Shown piece after piece: positions 10,401 to 16,870 of a stretch of DNA of 64,000 bases. The stretch is from an uncultured Anaerolineales bacterium (GTDB lineage: Bacteria; Chloroflexota; Anaerolineae; Anaerolineales; UBA6663), in contig CALFZO010000041.1 in the NCBI GenBank assembly GCA_937952305.1, positions 11,248-75,247 of the forward strand. Direction: 5' to 3'. The notes under the pieces are model-generated. The model was given only the letters and a program-made list of their open reading frames with translations, was not told the DNA's origin and searched no databases. A program made the translations under genes and the position numbers. Position 1 is the stretch's first letter. Each line of letters opens with the position of its first letter.

Positions 10401-10506
10401 GCCAGTAGCATTGCCCGTCAGCGTCCCGCCCCATGCGGCCGACCAGGATTTCCTGGCCGCGGCCTTACCCCGCTTTGACATCTTCCTACCCATTCTGCGC
10501 CGGTAG
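7441..10506 (+). CDS. Secreted beta-propeller protein with 21 repeats and a carboxypeptidase-regulatory-like tail
   Basis: A 1021-aa exported protein. ATG 7441 is favoured because AGGGG stands 6 bases upstream; ATG 7435 would leave no spacing. A signal peptide (LSRLLAALLLIQPMP) is followed by 21 units of the form S-x-x-(D/E)-(G/A)-W-x-x-G, 20 of them completed by hLHWDGxxWxxxxSP, about 45 residues each. The pattern resembles YCF48/BNR-type propeller blades, and 21 units would fit three seven-bladed propellers. The end is a carboxypeptidase-regulatory-like beta-sandwich (GRVRNGQGVPMAGVAIATD, TLTDASGSYTF), and the last residues are FDIFLPILRR. No catalytic motif is visible. It lies between the hydroxylase genes and their maturation genes behind a terminator, so it is probably separate functionally. 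Confidence 0.85.
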   Translation: MSVPRLSLSRLLAALLLIQPMPTPGGGMLSKPTTPPQLAAQSQPFGRWECWGSALPEPCRQDLFAVDMVSETEAWLGGLSGTVVHWDGLNWTTVPVPITSHISAIDMVSATDGWLAGWGGELLHYDGHGWTLHTQLATDFVHSISMVSAADGWAVGGDGQILRWDGTAWASVASPTTQSLNGVDMRTADDGWAVGGHGVSLHWDGSAWTLLPSPTIQPLQAVASVSPTEAWSVGGQGVILHWDGGVWTQTTSPVSASLYSVAMATPTNGWVFGQDLSNGAIGTIALHWDGAVWTRSYVSTGSAPYVSLASPNAGLAVGLQGLVLRWDGALWSTVGGPFQANILSDVDLIAPDEGWAVGDRGTFVRWNGEYWATVSGPTSQTLYSVDLLSPSEGWAVGEQGAIARWDGAAWTNAVSPAAQDLWSVDAVSSTEAWAVGGSWNSSLILHWDGQAWMTATNPVTISLCAVDMLSATEGWAVGGDTLGAAFSPILHWDGAHWLSVTSPTTATLRAVVAVSPTDAWAAGMGGTLLRREGGQWSVVVDAPTAPGDSYLALAVVGAELWAAGVSAASEIVLLHYDGVAWSRSLLGDAAPLGYSLAMPSPTDGWLVGDWGAYWHWDGVEWRNRTGWPADYSEIKGLDLSSATDGWAVGRRFATNPLTAIFHWDGENWVRMTHASFEANVDLQAVDALTATEAWAAGKRFADYPYYTVQGGIILHWDGFHWTTVDKTAPQALNAIHMLSASEGWAVGDRGSIRRWNGSTWSTVASPTTANLQDVDFVSADAGWAVGDDGMLVHWDGTGWALASSPTTQDLHGVDLVSEDNGWAVGNNSIWTVGSQAVLLHWNGLVWTASTSPAVNLEAIALASEGAGWVVGSDAQGGAVLLAWDGAAWTTFPDSGMPALVDISLLSPQEAWGAGQVGALVHYTTTCAPGCWITGRVRNGQGVPMAGVAIATDTGLSTLTDASGSYTFTVALTGTHLLSAAQAGYTFSPVALPVSVPPHAADQDFLAAALPRFDIFLPILRR

Positions 10507-10550
10507 GAACTCGCCATGATCCGGTGTCGCTGGCCAGGCGGCACCAGTAG

Positions 10551-10556
10551 TAAAAT
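10551..10556 (+). promoter_or_regulatory. -10 box (TAAAAT) for leaderless yqeB
   Basis: TAAAAT ends 7 bases before GTG 10564, so transcription would begin at or next to the start codon. No good -35 element is visible. Confidence 0.5.
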
Positions 10557-10563
10557 CAACGGC

Positions 10564-11394
10564 GTGCCTTCACTTTCCGATACCCTCGTGTATATCCGCG
10601 GCGGCGGCGACCTGGCCAGCGGCGTCGCGCACCGCCTGCACAGCGCCGGCTTCACCGTGATGATCGCCGAACTCGCCCAGCCGCTGTGCGTGCGCCGGCC
10701 GGTCTCGTTCGCCGAGGCCGTCTACACCGGCGCGCACACGGTCGAGTCCGTCAGCGCGCGCCTAGCGCCGGATCCGCTGCTGGGCATGGCCTATGCCGTG
10801 ATGGGCGAGATCCCGGTGGTGGTGGACCCGGACGGCGCGGCCCGCCAGCGCCTGCATCCTGGCGTCGTCGTGGATGCGCGGCTGGCCAAGCGCAAGCTGG
10901 ATACGACCCTGAACGACGCGCCGCTGGTGGTGGCCCTCGGGCCGGGCTTTGTGGCCGGCCAGGACTGCCATGCCGTGGTGGAGACCCAGCGCGGGCATGA
11001 CCTCGGCCGCGTGATCTGGCAGGGGGGCGCCGCCGCCGACACCGGCCAGCCGGAGCCGGTGCGCGGCCTCGGCCCTCAGCGCGTCCTGCGCGCCGCCCGC
11101 GCCGGCGTCTTCCGGGCGCGCTGTCAGATCGGCGATCAAATTCCAGCCGGCGAGATCGTGGCCTTCGTGGATGGCGATCCCGTCATCGCGCAATGCGCGG
11201 GCGTGGTGCGCGGCCTGGTGCACGATGGCGTGCCTGTGGAGGCCGGCCTGAAGGTCGGCGACATCGACCCGCGCGGCGTGCGCGCCCATTGCTTCACGAT
11301 CTCGGACAAGGCCCGCGCGGTGGCTGGCGGCGTGCTGGAGGCCGTGCTGGCCCGGCAGCACGTCTGGCGGCCGGCCGAGGTCCGCGAGCCCTGA
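10564..11394 (+). CDS. yqeB: YqeB (EF2563 family) selenium-dependent molybdenum hydroxylase maturation protein
   Basis: The 276-aa protein opens with an N-terminal nucleotide-binding signature (YIRGGGDLASGVAHRLH). It continues with RRPVSFAEAVY, the long conserved ALGPGFVAGQDCHAVVETQRGH core, and a biotinyl-like C-terminal segment (GEIVAFVDGDPV, GLKVGDIDPRG). This order is that of the YqeB/EF2563 family, which occurs with selenium-dependent molybdenum hydroxylases. Its exact biochemical step is not established. GTG 10564 is chosen because the family begins there and a -10 box stands 7 bases ahead; ATG 10516 upstream would add an unrelated leader. It pairs with the yqeC-mocA gene 46 bases downstream. 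Confidence 0.88.
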   Translation: MPSLSDTLVYIRGGGDLASGVAHRLHSAGFTVMIAELAQPLCVRRPVSFAEAVYTGAHTVESVSARLAPDPLLGMAYAVMGEIPVVVDPDGAARQRLHPGVVVDARLAKRKLDTTLNDAPLVVALGPGFVAGQDCHAVVETQRGHDLGRVIWQGGAAADTGQPEPVRGLGPQRVLRAARAGVFRARCQIGDQIPAGEIVAFVDGDPVIAQCAGVVRGLVHDGVPVEAGLKVGDIDPRGVRAHCFTISDKARAVAGGVLEAVLARQHVWRPAEVREP

Positions 11395-11440
11395 CGCCCA
11401 GCTGAGGCCGCCCGCCGGCCACGCGCCCCCCACTTTCACC

Positions 11441-12808
11441 ATGCGTCTCTTCCAGGCTCTGCAACTCTCAGACGGCGAGGTCGTGGCCTTCGTCGGCGCC
11501 GGCGGCAAGACCACGGGCATGTTCCGCCTGGCCGAAGACGTGGTGGAGCAGGGCGGGCGCGTGCTGACCACCACCACCACCCACATGAGCACGGACCAGA
11601 TCCGGATCGCTCCGCGCCACCTGTCCGCGTTTGAGGCCAATCGCGTCGCCGTCGCCGCCGCCCTGGCGCGCAACGCGCACGTCCTGATCACGGGCCCCGC
11701 CGACCGGACGTTGGGCCGGGCCAGCGCCGTGACGACGGGCTTGCTGGAGGAACTGCAGCAACTCCCGGACCTGAACGCGATCGTGGTTGAAGCCGACGGC
11801 GCCCGGATGCTGCCGTTCAAGGCCCCGGCCGCGCATGAGCCCGTCATCCCGTCTAACACCAGCCTGGTGGTGCCGGTGGCCGGCCTGGATGCGCTCGGGC
11901 GTCCGCTGGCCGAAGACCAGGTCCACCGGCCGGAGATCATCGCCCGCCTGGCCGGCGTGGAGTTGGGCACGCCCGTGAATCCGACAGTGGTGGCGGCGGT
12001 GCTCGCCCACCCGGACGGCGGCCTGAAAGGCGTGCCTGCCGGCGCGCGGGTGCGCGTCTTGCTCAACAAAGCGGAGACGCCGGAGGCGCTGGCGGCCGGG
12101 CGCGAAATCGCGGCGCGCGTGCTGGCGGCGGCCGAGCGCGTGGACGCGGTGCTGCTGGGCACGGTCCGCCGACCGAACGCGGTGCGCGAAGTGCACGGGC
12201 GCGTCGCCGCCGTGGTGCTGGCGGCCGGGCGCTCTACGCGCATGGGCCGTTCCAAACAACTGCTGCCGTGGGGCGGCTCGACGATGCTGGCCGAAGTGGT
12301 GCGGCGCCTGCGCCAGACCACCGTCACCGATATCGTCGTCGTCACGGGCGCCGAGCGCGCGGCCGTGGAAGCCTCGCTGGCGGACCTGCAGCCCGGCGAA
12401 CCGCGCCTGCGCTGCGTCTTCAACCCAGACTTTGCCGTCAGCGAGATGGCGCGCTCGCTGCAGGTGGGGCTGCGGACGCTGCCGGCCAACCGGTCGGCCG
12501 CGCTCGTCATTCTGGCCGACCAGCCGCATCTGGAGACCGGCGTCGTGGAGGCGGTGGCCCAGCGCTGGCGCGAGACTCAAGCGCCGGTGGTGGCGCCGTA
12601 CTTTCAGGGGCAGCGCGGCCATCCCATGCTGTTCGACCGGACAGTGTGGCCGGCGATCCTGGCCCTTGCGGCTGACGCCAACCCGCGCGAGGCCGTGCGC
12701 GCCGCCGGCGCCATCGAGCGCGTGGACGTGGACAGCGAGACCATCCTGCGCGACATCGACACGCCGGACGAGTACGCGCGCCAGGCTGCGGCCGACGGGT
12801 TGCTATAA
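11441..12808 (+). CDS. YqeC-MocA fusion: selenium-dependent hydroxylase accessory protein joined to molybdenum cofactor nucleotidyltransferase
   Basis: A 455-aa two-domain protein. Residues 1-245 are YqeC-like, with a P-loop (FVGAGGKTT), TTTTTHM and VVEADGARMLPFKAP. Residues from about 255 to the end are a MocA-type nucleotidyltransferase, with LAAGRSTRMGRSKQLLPW, ILADQPH, GQRGHPMLF and a terminal DIDTPDEY. MocA adds CMP to the molybdopterin cofactor of xanthine dehydrogenase-type enzymes; YqeC accompanies YqeB in selenium-dependent hydroxylase systems. In many bacteria these are separate genes. The stop codon lies inside the TATAAT of the next gene's promoter. Domain assignment is firm; selenium dependence is inference from family co-occurrence. 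Confidence 0.88.
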   Translation: MRLFQALQLSDGEVVAFVGAGGKTTGMFRLAEDVVEQGGRVLTTTTTHMSTDQIRIAPRHLSAFEANRVAVAAALARNAHVLITGPADRTLGRASAVTTGLLEELQQLPDLNAIVVEADGARMLPFKAPAAHEPVIPSNTSLVVPVAGLDALGRPLAEDQVHRPEIIARLAGVELGTPVNPTVVAAVLAHPDGGLKGVPAGARVRVLLNKAETPEALAAGREIAARVLAAAERVDAVLLGTVRRPNAVREVHGRVAAVVLAAGRSTRMGRSKQLLPWGGSTMLAEVVRRLRQTTVTDIVVVTGAERAAVEASLADLQPGEPRLRCVFNPDFAVSEMARSLQVGLRTLPANRSAALVILADQPHLETGVVEAVAQRWRETQAPVVAPYFQGQRGHPMLFDRTVWPAILALAADANPREAVRAAGAIERVDVDSETILRDIDTPDEYARQAAADGLL

Positions 12809-12809
12809 T
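12804..12809 (+). promoter_or_regulatory. -10 box (TATAAT) for leaderless alpha/beta hydrolase gene
   Basis: A perfect TATAAT overlaps the TAA stop of the upstream gene and ends 7 bases before ATG 12817. The message would have essentially no 5' leader. Confidence 0.65.
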
Positions 12810-12816
12810 CGGCCTT

Positions 12817-13611
12817 ATGGTTGCGACCCACGCCAACCTGAACGGCTTGTCCGTCCATTACCGCGTCGAAGGCCACGGCCCGGATGTCGTGCTGATCCAC
12901 GGCTGGGGCAGCTCACGCCGCATGTGGCGCTATTTTTCGGCGGCCCTGGCGCCGGCCTTCCGCTGCTGGTCGCTGGACCTGCCCGGCTTCGGCGACTCAG
13001 ACAAGCCCTCCGCCGGCTGGTACTCGATCCCCAACTACACGGCCACCGTCCAGCATTTCCTCGAATTGATGGGTCTGCGCCGCGCGGACGTCATCGGCCA
13101 TTCGATGGGCGGCCTGATCGCCCTGGACTTCGCGGCCACCCAGCCGGAGCGCGTGCGCCGGCTGGTGGCCATCAACCCGGTGGTCACTGGCCGCGCCTAC
13201 CTGCGCCCGTTCGCGGAGTGGGGGCGCGGCGCCGCCGTGCTGGACCGCACGCAGCGCCTGTCGCGGCGCCTGCTGGAGCCGGTGCTGCGCCATCCCGTGA
13301 CCGACGGCCTGCACCACGGCGTGCGCCACATCCGCCAGCGCACTGAGGACTTCGGCAAGACCACCGGGACGACCCTGGTGGAGGCCGGGCGCGCGCTCAT
13401 CGGCTATGACGTCCGGCCCAAGCTCCACCGCATCACCGCGCCGACCCTGGTCATGCTGGGCACCCTGGACGCCAACGTCCCCAACTCGGAAGGCCACCTG
13501 GCCGCCGTGGAGATCGCGCAGGCGCGGCTGGTCGTCTTTCAGGCCGGGCATCAGGTCACCGATGACCGGCCGGTGGAGGCCGCCCGGCTGGTGCGCGAGT
13601 TCCTGGCGTGA
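12817..13611 (+). CDS. Alpha/beta hydrolase
   Basis: 264 aa with the standard alpha/beta hydrolase layout: oxyanion loop HGWGSS near residue 28, DLPGFGDSDKP near 50, nucleophile elbow GHSMGG near 91-96 with Ser as nucleophile, Asp in LGTLDANVP, and the final His in FQAGHQVTDDRP. Cap-domain residues are unremarkable, so the substrate cannot be predicted; esterase, lactonase or C-C hydrolase are all possible. It overlaps the thpR gene by four bases, so the two are translationally coupled. Confidence 0.88.
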   Translation: MVATHANLNGLSVHYRVEGHGPDVVLIHGWGSSRRMWRYFSAALAPAFRCWSLDLPGFGDSDKPSAGWYSIPNYTATVQHFLELMGLRRADVIGHSMGGLIALDFAATQPERVRRLVAINPVVTGRAYLRPFAEWGRGAAVLDRTQRLSRRLLEPVLRHPVTDGLHHGVRHIRQRTEDFGKTTGTTLVEAGRALIGYDVRPKLHRITAPTLVMLGTLDANVPNSEGHLAAVEIAQARLVVFQAGHQVTDDRPVEAARLVREFLA

Positions 13612-14201
13612 CGCCGGCTTCCGTGCGCGTCTTCGCGGCCCTGGAACTGCCGGCGCCCGTCCGGCGGCAGTTGGCCGAGGTCGGCGATCACTTGCGTGCG
13701 GCGCTGCCGCCCGGCAGTGTGCGCTGGGTGCGTCCGGACGGGATCCATCTAACACTTCAGTTTTACGGCGAAGTCGAGCGGACGCGGCTGCCTGGCCTGG
13801 AGGCCGCCCTGACGGCGGCGGCGGCCACCACCGGTCCGTTGACCCTGGCGCTGGCCGGGCTGGGCGCCTTCCCGAACCCGGCCCGGGCGCGGGTGGTGTG
13901 GGTGGGCCTGAGCGGCGACCTGGACGCCCTGCGGCAGTTGCAGGCCGCGGTGGCGGCCGGCGGCCAGGCGTTGGGCTTCCCGCCCGAAGCGCGCGGCTTC
14001 CAGCCGCACCTCACGCTGGGGCGCGTCAACCAGCCGCTGCGCCCGCCGGATCAGCGCCGGCTGGCGGACGCGCTGGCGGCTGCCCAGGTGCCGCCGGGCG
14101 CGCCCTTTCGCGGGGAGACCCTCAGCCTGCTGCGCAGCGACTTGCGCCCAGGCGGCGCCGTGTACACGCCGCTGCTGGCGGCCCGGCTGGCCGGCCGGTA
14201 G
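13608..14201 (+). CDS. thpR: RNA 2',3'-cyclic phosphodiesterase (2H family, ThpR/LigT)
   Basis: 197 aa with the two H-x-T-x motifs that define 2H phosphoesterases: HLTLQFYG near residue 46 and HLTLGRV near 132. These enzymes open 2',3'-cyclic phosphates on RNA ends. GTG 13608 overlaps the stop of the hydrolase gene. Family length is typical (about 180-200 aa). The biological substrate in this organism is unknown. Confidence 0.88.
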   Translation: MTPASVRVFAALELPAPVRRQLAEVGDHLRAALPPGSVRWVRPDGIHLTLQFYGEVERTRLPGLEAALTAAAATTGPLTLALAGLGAFPNPARARVVWVGLSGDLDALRQLQAAVAAGGQALGFPPEARGFQPHLTLGRVNQPLRPPDQRRLADALAAAQVPPGAPFRGETLSLLRSDLRPGGAVYTPLLAARLAGR

Positions 14202-14221
14202 CCGGATCATCGGCGGAATGC

Positions 14222-14254
14222 TAAAATGCCGGCACACCTTTGACCGAGGAGGAG
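14222..14254 (+). promoter_or_regulatory. -10 box (TAAAAT) and strong ribosome binding site for rsfS
   Basis: TAAAAT at 14222-14227 is followed by GAGGAGGAG at 14246-14254. The ribosome binding site is 7 bases before CTG 14262 and fixes that rare codon as the likely start. Confidence 0.6.
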
Positions 14255-14261
14255 ACTGGTT

Positions 14262-14609
14262 CTGAAGACCCTGGATTTGGCCCGTTCCCTGGTGGACGCC
14301 CTGGAAGACAAGAAAGCCGAAGATATCGTCCTGCTGGACCTGCACGGCTTGTGCTCGTTCACCGATTACTTCATTATCTGTACCGGCACGAGCGAACGCC
14401 AGTTGGAGGCGCTGGCCGAGGCCGTCGAGCAGACGGCGCGCAAGAAATTCCGCCTCAAGGCGCCGCGCGTGCAGGGTCAGGCCGCCGGCGGCTGGCTGCT
14501 GATCGACTTCACCGACGTGATCGTGCACGCCTTTTCAACCGACCAACGCCGCCGCTACCAGCTTGAGGAGCTCTGGCACGAAGGCAAGATCATGCTGCGC
14601 ATCCAGTAA
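14262..14609 (+). CDS. rsfS: Ribosomal silencing factor RsfS, probable CTG start
   Basis: RsfS binds ribosomal protein uL14 and blocks subunit joining when nutrients are scarce. The 115-aa protein has the family sequence throughout: ALEDKKAEDIVLLDL, CSFTDYFIICTGTSERQ, then GWLLIDFTDVIVHAF and LEELWHEGK. There is no ATG or GTG in a sensible place. The strong GAGGAGGAG stands 7 bases before CTG 14262, giving MKTLDLARSLVDAL, which matches the usual RsfS N-terminus. The alternative TTG 14277 would sit 22 bases from the binding site and lose five conserved residues. A bidirectional terminator follows. Confidence 0.9.
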   Translation: MKTLDLARSLVDALEDKKAEDIVLLDLHGLCSFTDYFIICTGTSERQLEALAEAVEQTARKKFRLKAPRVQGQAAGGWLLIDFTDVIVHAFSTDQRRRYQLEELWHEGKIMLRIQ

Positions 14610-14632
14610 CGGCTGGGGCCGCCCGGAATCAA

Positions 14633-14664
14633 AAGAGCCGAGTCAGCGACTCGGCTCTTGCTTT
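14633..14664 (+). terminator. Bidirectional intrinsic terminator between rsfS and ndk
   Basis: A perfect 12-bp stem (AAGAGCCGAGTC/GACTCGGCTCTT) with a 3-base loop, A-rich on the left and T-rich on the right. It can stop both convergent transcripts. Confidence 0.9.
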
Positions 14665-14678
14665 TCCGGCGGGCGGCC

Positions 14679-15134
14679 TCAGGCCTTCTCGTACACCCAG
14701 CGCTCGCCGTCGCGTTTCCACTCCACGAGCTCGCCCGGCTGGAACCACAGGCCAAGCTCGAACGCCGCCGTCTCCGGCCCGTCCGAGGCGTGGATCAGGT
14801 TGCGCCCGATCTCCACGGCGAAGTCGCCGCGGATGGTGCCCGGCGCCGCGGCGGTGGGGTTGGTGGCGCCCACGCTCTGGCGCACCGCCTCGATCACCTT
14901 GTTGCCCTCCCAGGCCATCACCACCACCGGCGCGGAGATGATGTACTGGACCAGGCCTTCGTAGAAGGGTTTGCCCTTGTGGACGGCGTAATGCTGCTCC
15001 GCCAGGGACTGGCTGACCGCCAGCATTTTCATGGCCACCAGCCGCAGGCCGCGCCGCTCCAGGCGGCCGATGATTTCGCCGATCAGGCCGCGCTGCACGC
15101 CATCCGGCTTCACAATCACAAGCGTTTTCTCCAA
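14679..15134 (-). CDS. ndk: Nucleoside diphosphate kinase
   Basis: The enzyme exchanges the gamma phosphate between nucleoside triphosphates and diphosphates. The 151-aa sequence has the N-terminal TLVIVKPDGVQRGLIGEII, the substrate loop GKPFYEGLVQYI, and the catalytic histidine H115 in RNLIHASDGPE. The start codon is TTG at 15134, supported by GGGAGG five to six bases upstream on the minus strand. It is convergent with rsfS and divergent from the response regulator gene. Confidence 0.95.
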   Translation of the reverse strand: MEKTLVIVKPDGVQRGLIGEIIGRLERRGLRLVAMKMLAVSQSLAEQHYAVHKGKPFYEGLVQYIISAPVVVMAWEGNKVIEAVRQSVGATNPTAAAPGTIRGDFAVEIGRNLIHASDGPETAAFELGLWFQPGELVEWKRDGERWVYEKA

Positions 15135-15255
15135 GTTGACCTCCCAGACAGGCTAAGCTTAAGACCGGCGGCATTCTACCTCAGTTTCCAGCAGCCCGGC
15201 TGGAGCCGGCTTCTACCCGAACCCCAACCGGCGGCCTTGCGCCGCAAGAAACGGC

Positions 15256-15261
15256 TATAAT
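15256..15261 (+). promoter_or_regulatory. -10 box (TATAAT) for the CheY-like gene
   Basis: TATAAT lies 42 bases before ATG 15304, so this transcript has a short leader, unlike the leaderless genes. Confidence 0.55.
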
Positions 15262-15303
15262 CGTCCCTCAGCGGGGCTGCTCACTGGCCGGCCAGATCCA
15301 TTG

Positions 15304-15711
15304 ATGGCGCACATTCTCGTCGTTGAAGACGACCCTTCTAACCAGATCGTAATGCGCAAGGCCCTGACCAAGATCGGCGGCTACGCCGTGACCGTCAGTG
15401 AGGACGTGGCCACGATCCTGAGCCTGGCCCGGGCCCGCCAGGTGGATCTGGTGGTGATGGACGTTTCGCTGGCCAACAGCGTCTACCAGGGCCAGCACCT
15501 GGACGGCGTGGCGATCACGCAGCTGCTGAAATCCGACGAGGCGGCCCGGCCCGTGCCGGTGCTGCTGGCCACAGCTTACGCCATGCAGGGCGATGCCGAG
15601 CGGCTGCGCGCCGCCTGCGGCGCCGATGGCTACATTTCCAAGCCGTTTGTCGAGCCGCGCGAATTGGTGGAGAAGGTCCGCAGCCTGCTGGCCGCCCGCC
15701 CTGCGGCTTAG
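15304..15711 (+). CDS. Single-domain response regulator (CheY-like)
   Basis: 135 aa consisting of a receiver domain only. The acidic pocket is VVEDD (E8, D9, D10), the phosphoacceptor is D53 in LVVMDVS, and the conserved Lys is in YISKPF near residue 113. There is no output domain, so it must act by protein contact, for example on a kinase or on the GGDEF protein encoded next. ATG 15304 is preferred over the adjacent TTG 15301. No histidine kinase is encoded nearby. Confidence 0.9.
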   Translation: MAHILVVEDDPSNQIVMRKALTKIGGYAVTVSEDVATILSLARARQVDLVVMDVSLANSVYQGQHLDGVAITQLLKSDEAARPVPVLLATAYAMQGDAERLRAACGADGYISKPFVEPRELVEKVRSLLAARPAA

Positions 15712-15835
15712 GGCCAGCCCGGAAGGTTTGCCAACCCTAACCCGTGCGGCCGGCCGCTAGTGGTATTCCGCGCCAAAATCGGTATGATTAGGGTAAGGGC
15801 GGCTGGGTCAGCCCGGCGCCAGCGTGGATGACTAA

Positions 15836-16816
15836 ATGAAGATCCTGATCGTCGATGACGACCCGGTCCTGCGGCAGATTTTGCACACCTATCTGGCGCG
15901 GGCCGGCTATGAAGTGGCCTTGGCCGAAGACGGGCGGGCGGCCTGGGAGACCTGGCAGCAGGAGCACACGCGCCTGATCGTCACCGACTGGATGATGCCA
16001 GTGATGGACGGCCCGGAGCTGATCCGGCGCATCCGGGCCGCGTCGTTTCCGGGCTACACCTACATCATCATGCTCACCGCCAAGGAAGGCAAGAGCGACG
16101 TGATCTTCGGGCTGGAGGCCGGCGCCGACGATTACCTGACCAAGCCTTTCAACGCCGGCGAGCTGCGCGCGCGGATCTCCATCGGCGAGCGCATCCTCAA
16201 CCTGGAGGCCAGCTTAAGCCAGGCCCTGGCGCGCATGGAGGAGCTGGCCACCCACGACCCCGTCACCGGCCTGCTCAACCGCCGCGCCCTGTACAGCCAC
16301 GCTGAAGCCGAGCTCAACCGGTCCCAACGCTACGCCAAGCCGCTCAGTTTCGTCATGCTGGATATCGACCACTTCAAGACGGTCAACGACCAGCACGGCC
16401 ACCTGGTGGGCGACCAGGCCCTGCGCGTGGTGGCCGATACCCTGGCGCACAACAAGCGGCCTTACGATTGGGCGGGGCGCTGGGGCGGCGAGGAGTTCCT
16501 GCTGGTGCTGCCCAGCACGGATCTGGAGGAGGCCGCCAACGTCTCCGAGCGCCTGCGCGTGGGCCTGAACGAGGCCGATGTGCCGCTGCCGAACGGCGGC
16601 GTCCTGCACCTGCAGGCCAGCCTGGGCGTCGCCAGCAGTTCCACCGACCCCAACGCCCACCACACCCTGGACTCGCTGGTCAACCAGGCCGACGAAGCCC
16701 TGCTGCGCGCCAAGCGCGAGGGCCGCAACCGCGTCTGCCTCTACCTGCCTGACCCCGCGACGATCCGGCCGGCCCCGGCCGCGGCGACCGCGCCGCTCGA
16801 CCTCTCCACTGAGTAG
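15836..16816 (+). CDS. Response regulator with GGDEF domain (PleD-like diguanylate cyclase)
   Basis: 326 aa. The receiver domain (residues 1-120) has DDD at 7-9, phosphoacceptor D51 in IVTDWMMPVMDG and Lys in YLTKPF. A short helix follows, then a GGDEF domain whose signature is GGEEF at about 217-221, an active variant. Diguanylate cyclases make cyclic di-GMP from two GTP. The DIDHFKTVND motif and the substrate-binding segments are intact, so activity is likely. A TATGAT hexamer at 15783 is a candidate promoter. The adjacent CheY-like gene may belong to the same signalling pathway. Confidence 0.92.
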   Translation: MKILIVDDDPVLRQILHTYLARAGYEVALAEDGRAAWETWQQEHTRLIVTDWMMPVMDGPELIRRIRAASFPGYTYIIMLTAKEGKSDVIFGLEAGADDYLTKPFNAGELRARISIGERILNLEASLSQALARMEELATHDPVTGLLNRRALYSHAEAELNRSQRYAKPLSFVMLDIDHFKTVNDQHGHLVGDQALRVVADTLAHNKRPYDWAGRWGGEEFLLVLPSTDLEEAANVSERLRVGLNEADVPLPNGGVLHLQASLGVASSSTDPNAHHTLDSLVNQADEALLRAKREGRNRVCLYLPDPATIRPAPAAATAPLDLSTE

Positions 16817-16840
16817 CCGAGCCAGGCAGGACTGCCACGC

Positions 16841-16868
16841 GGCTGCCAGACCTTGGCAGTCGCTTTTT
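16841..16868 (+). terminator. Intrinsic terminator after the GGDEF gene
   Basis: CTGCCA and TGGCAG form a stem with a 5-base loop, followed by GCTTTTTG. It lies between two convergent genes. Confidence 0.7.
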
Positions 16869-16870
16869 GT

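Noticed and set aside
7441..10506. Repetitive DNA as a CRISPR array
   Set aside because: The repeats are in-frame protein blades of about 45 codons, diverged from each other, with no constant repeat-spacer pattern.
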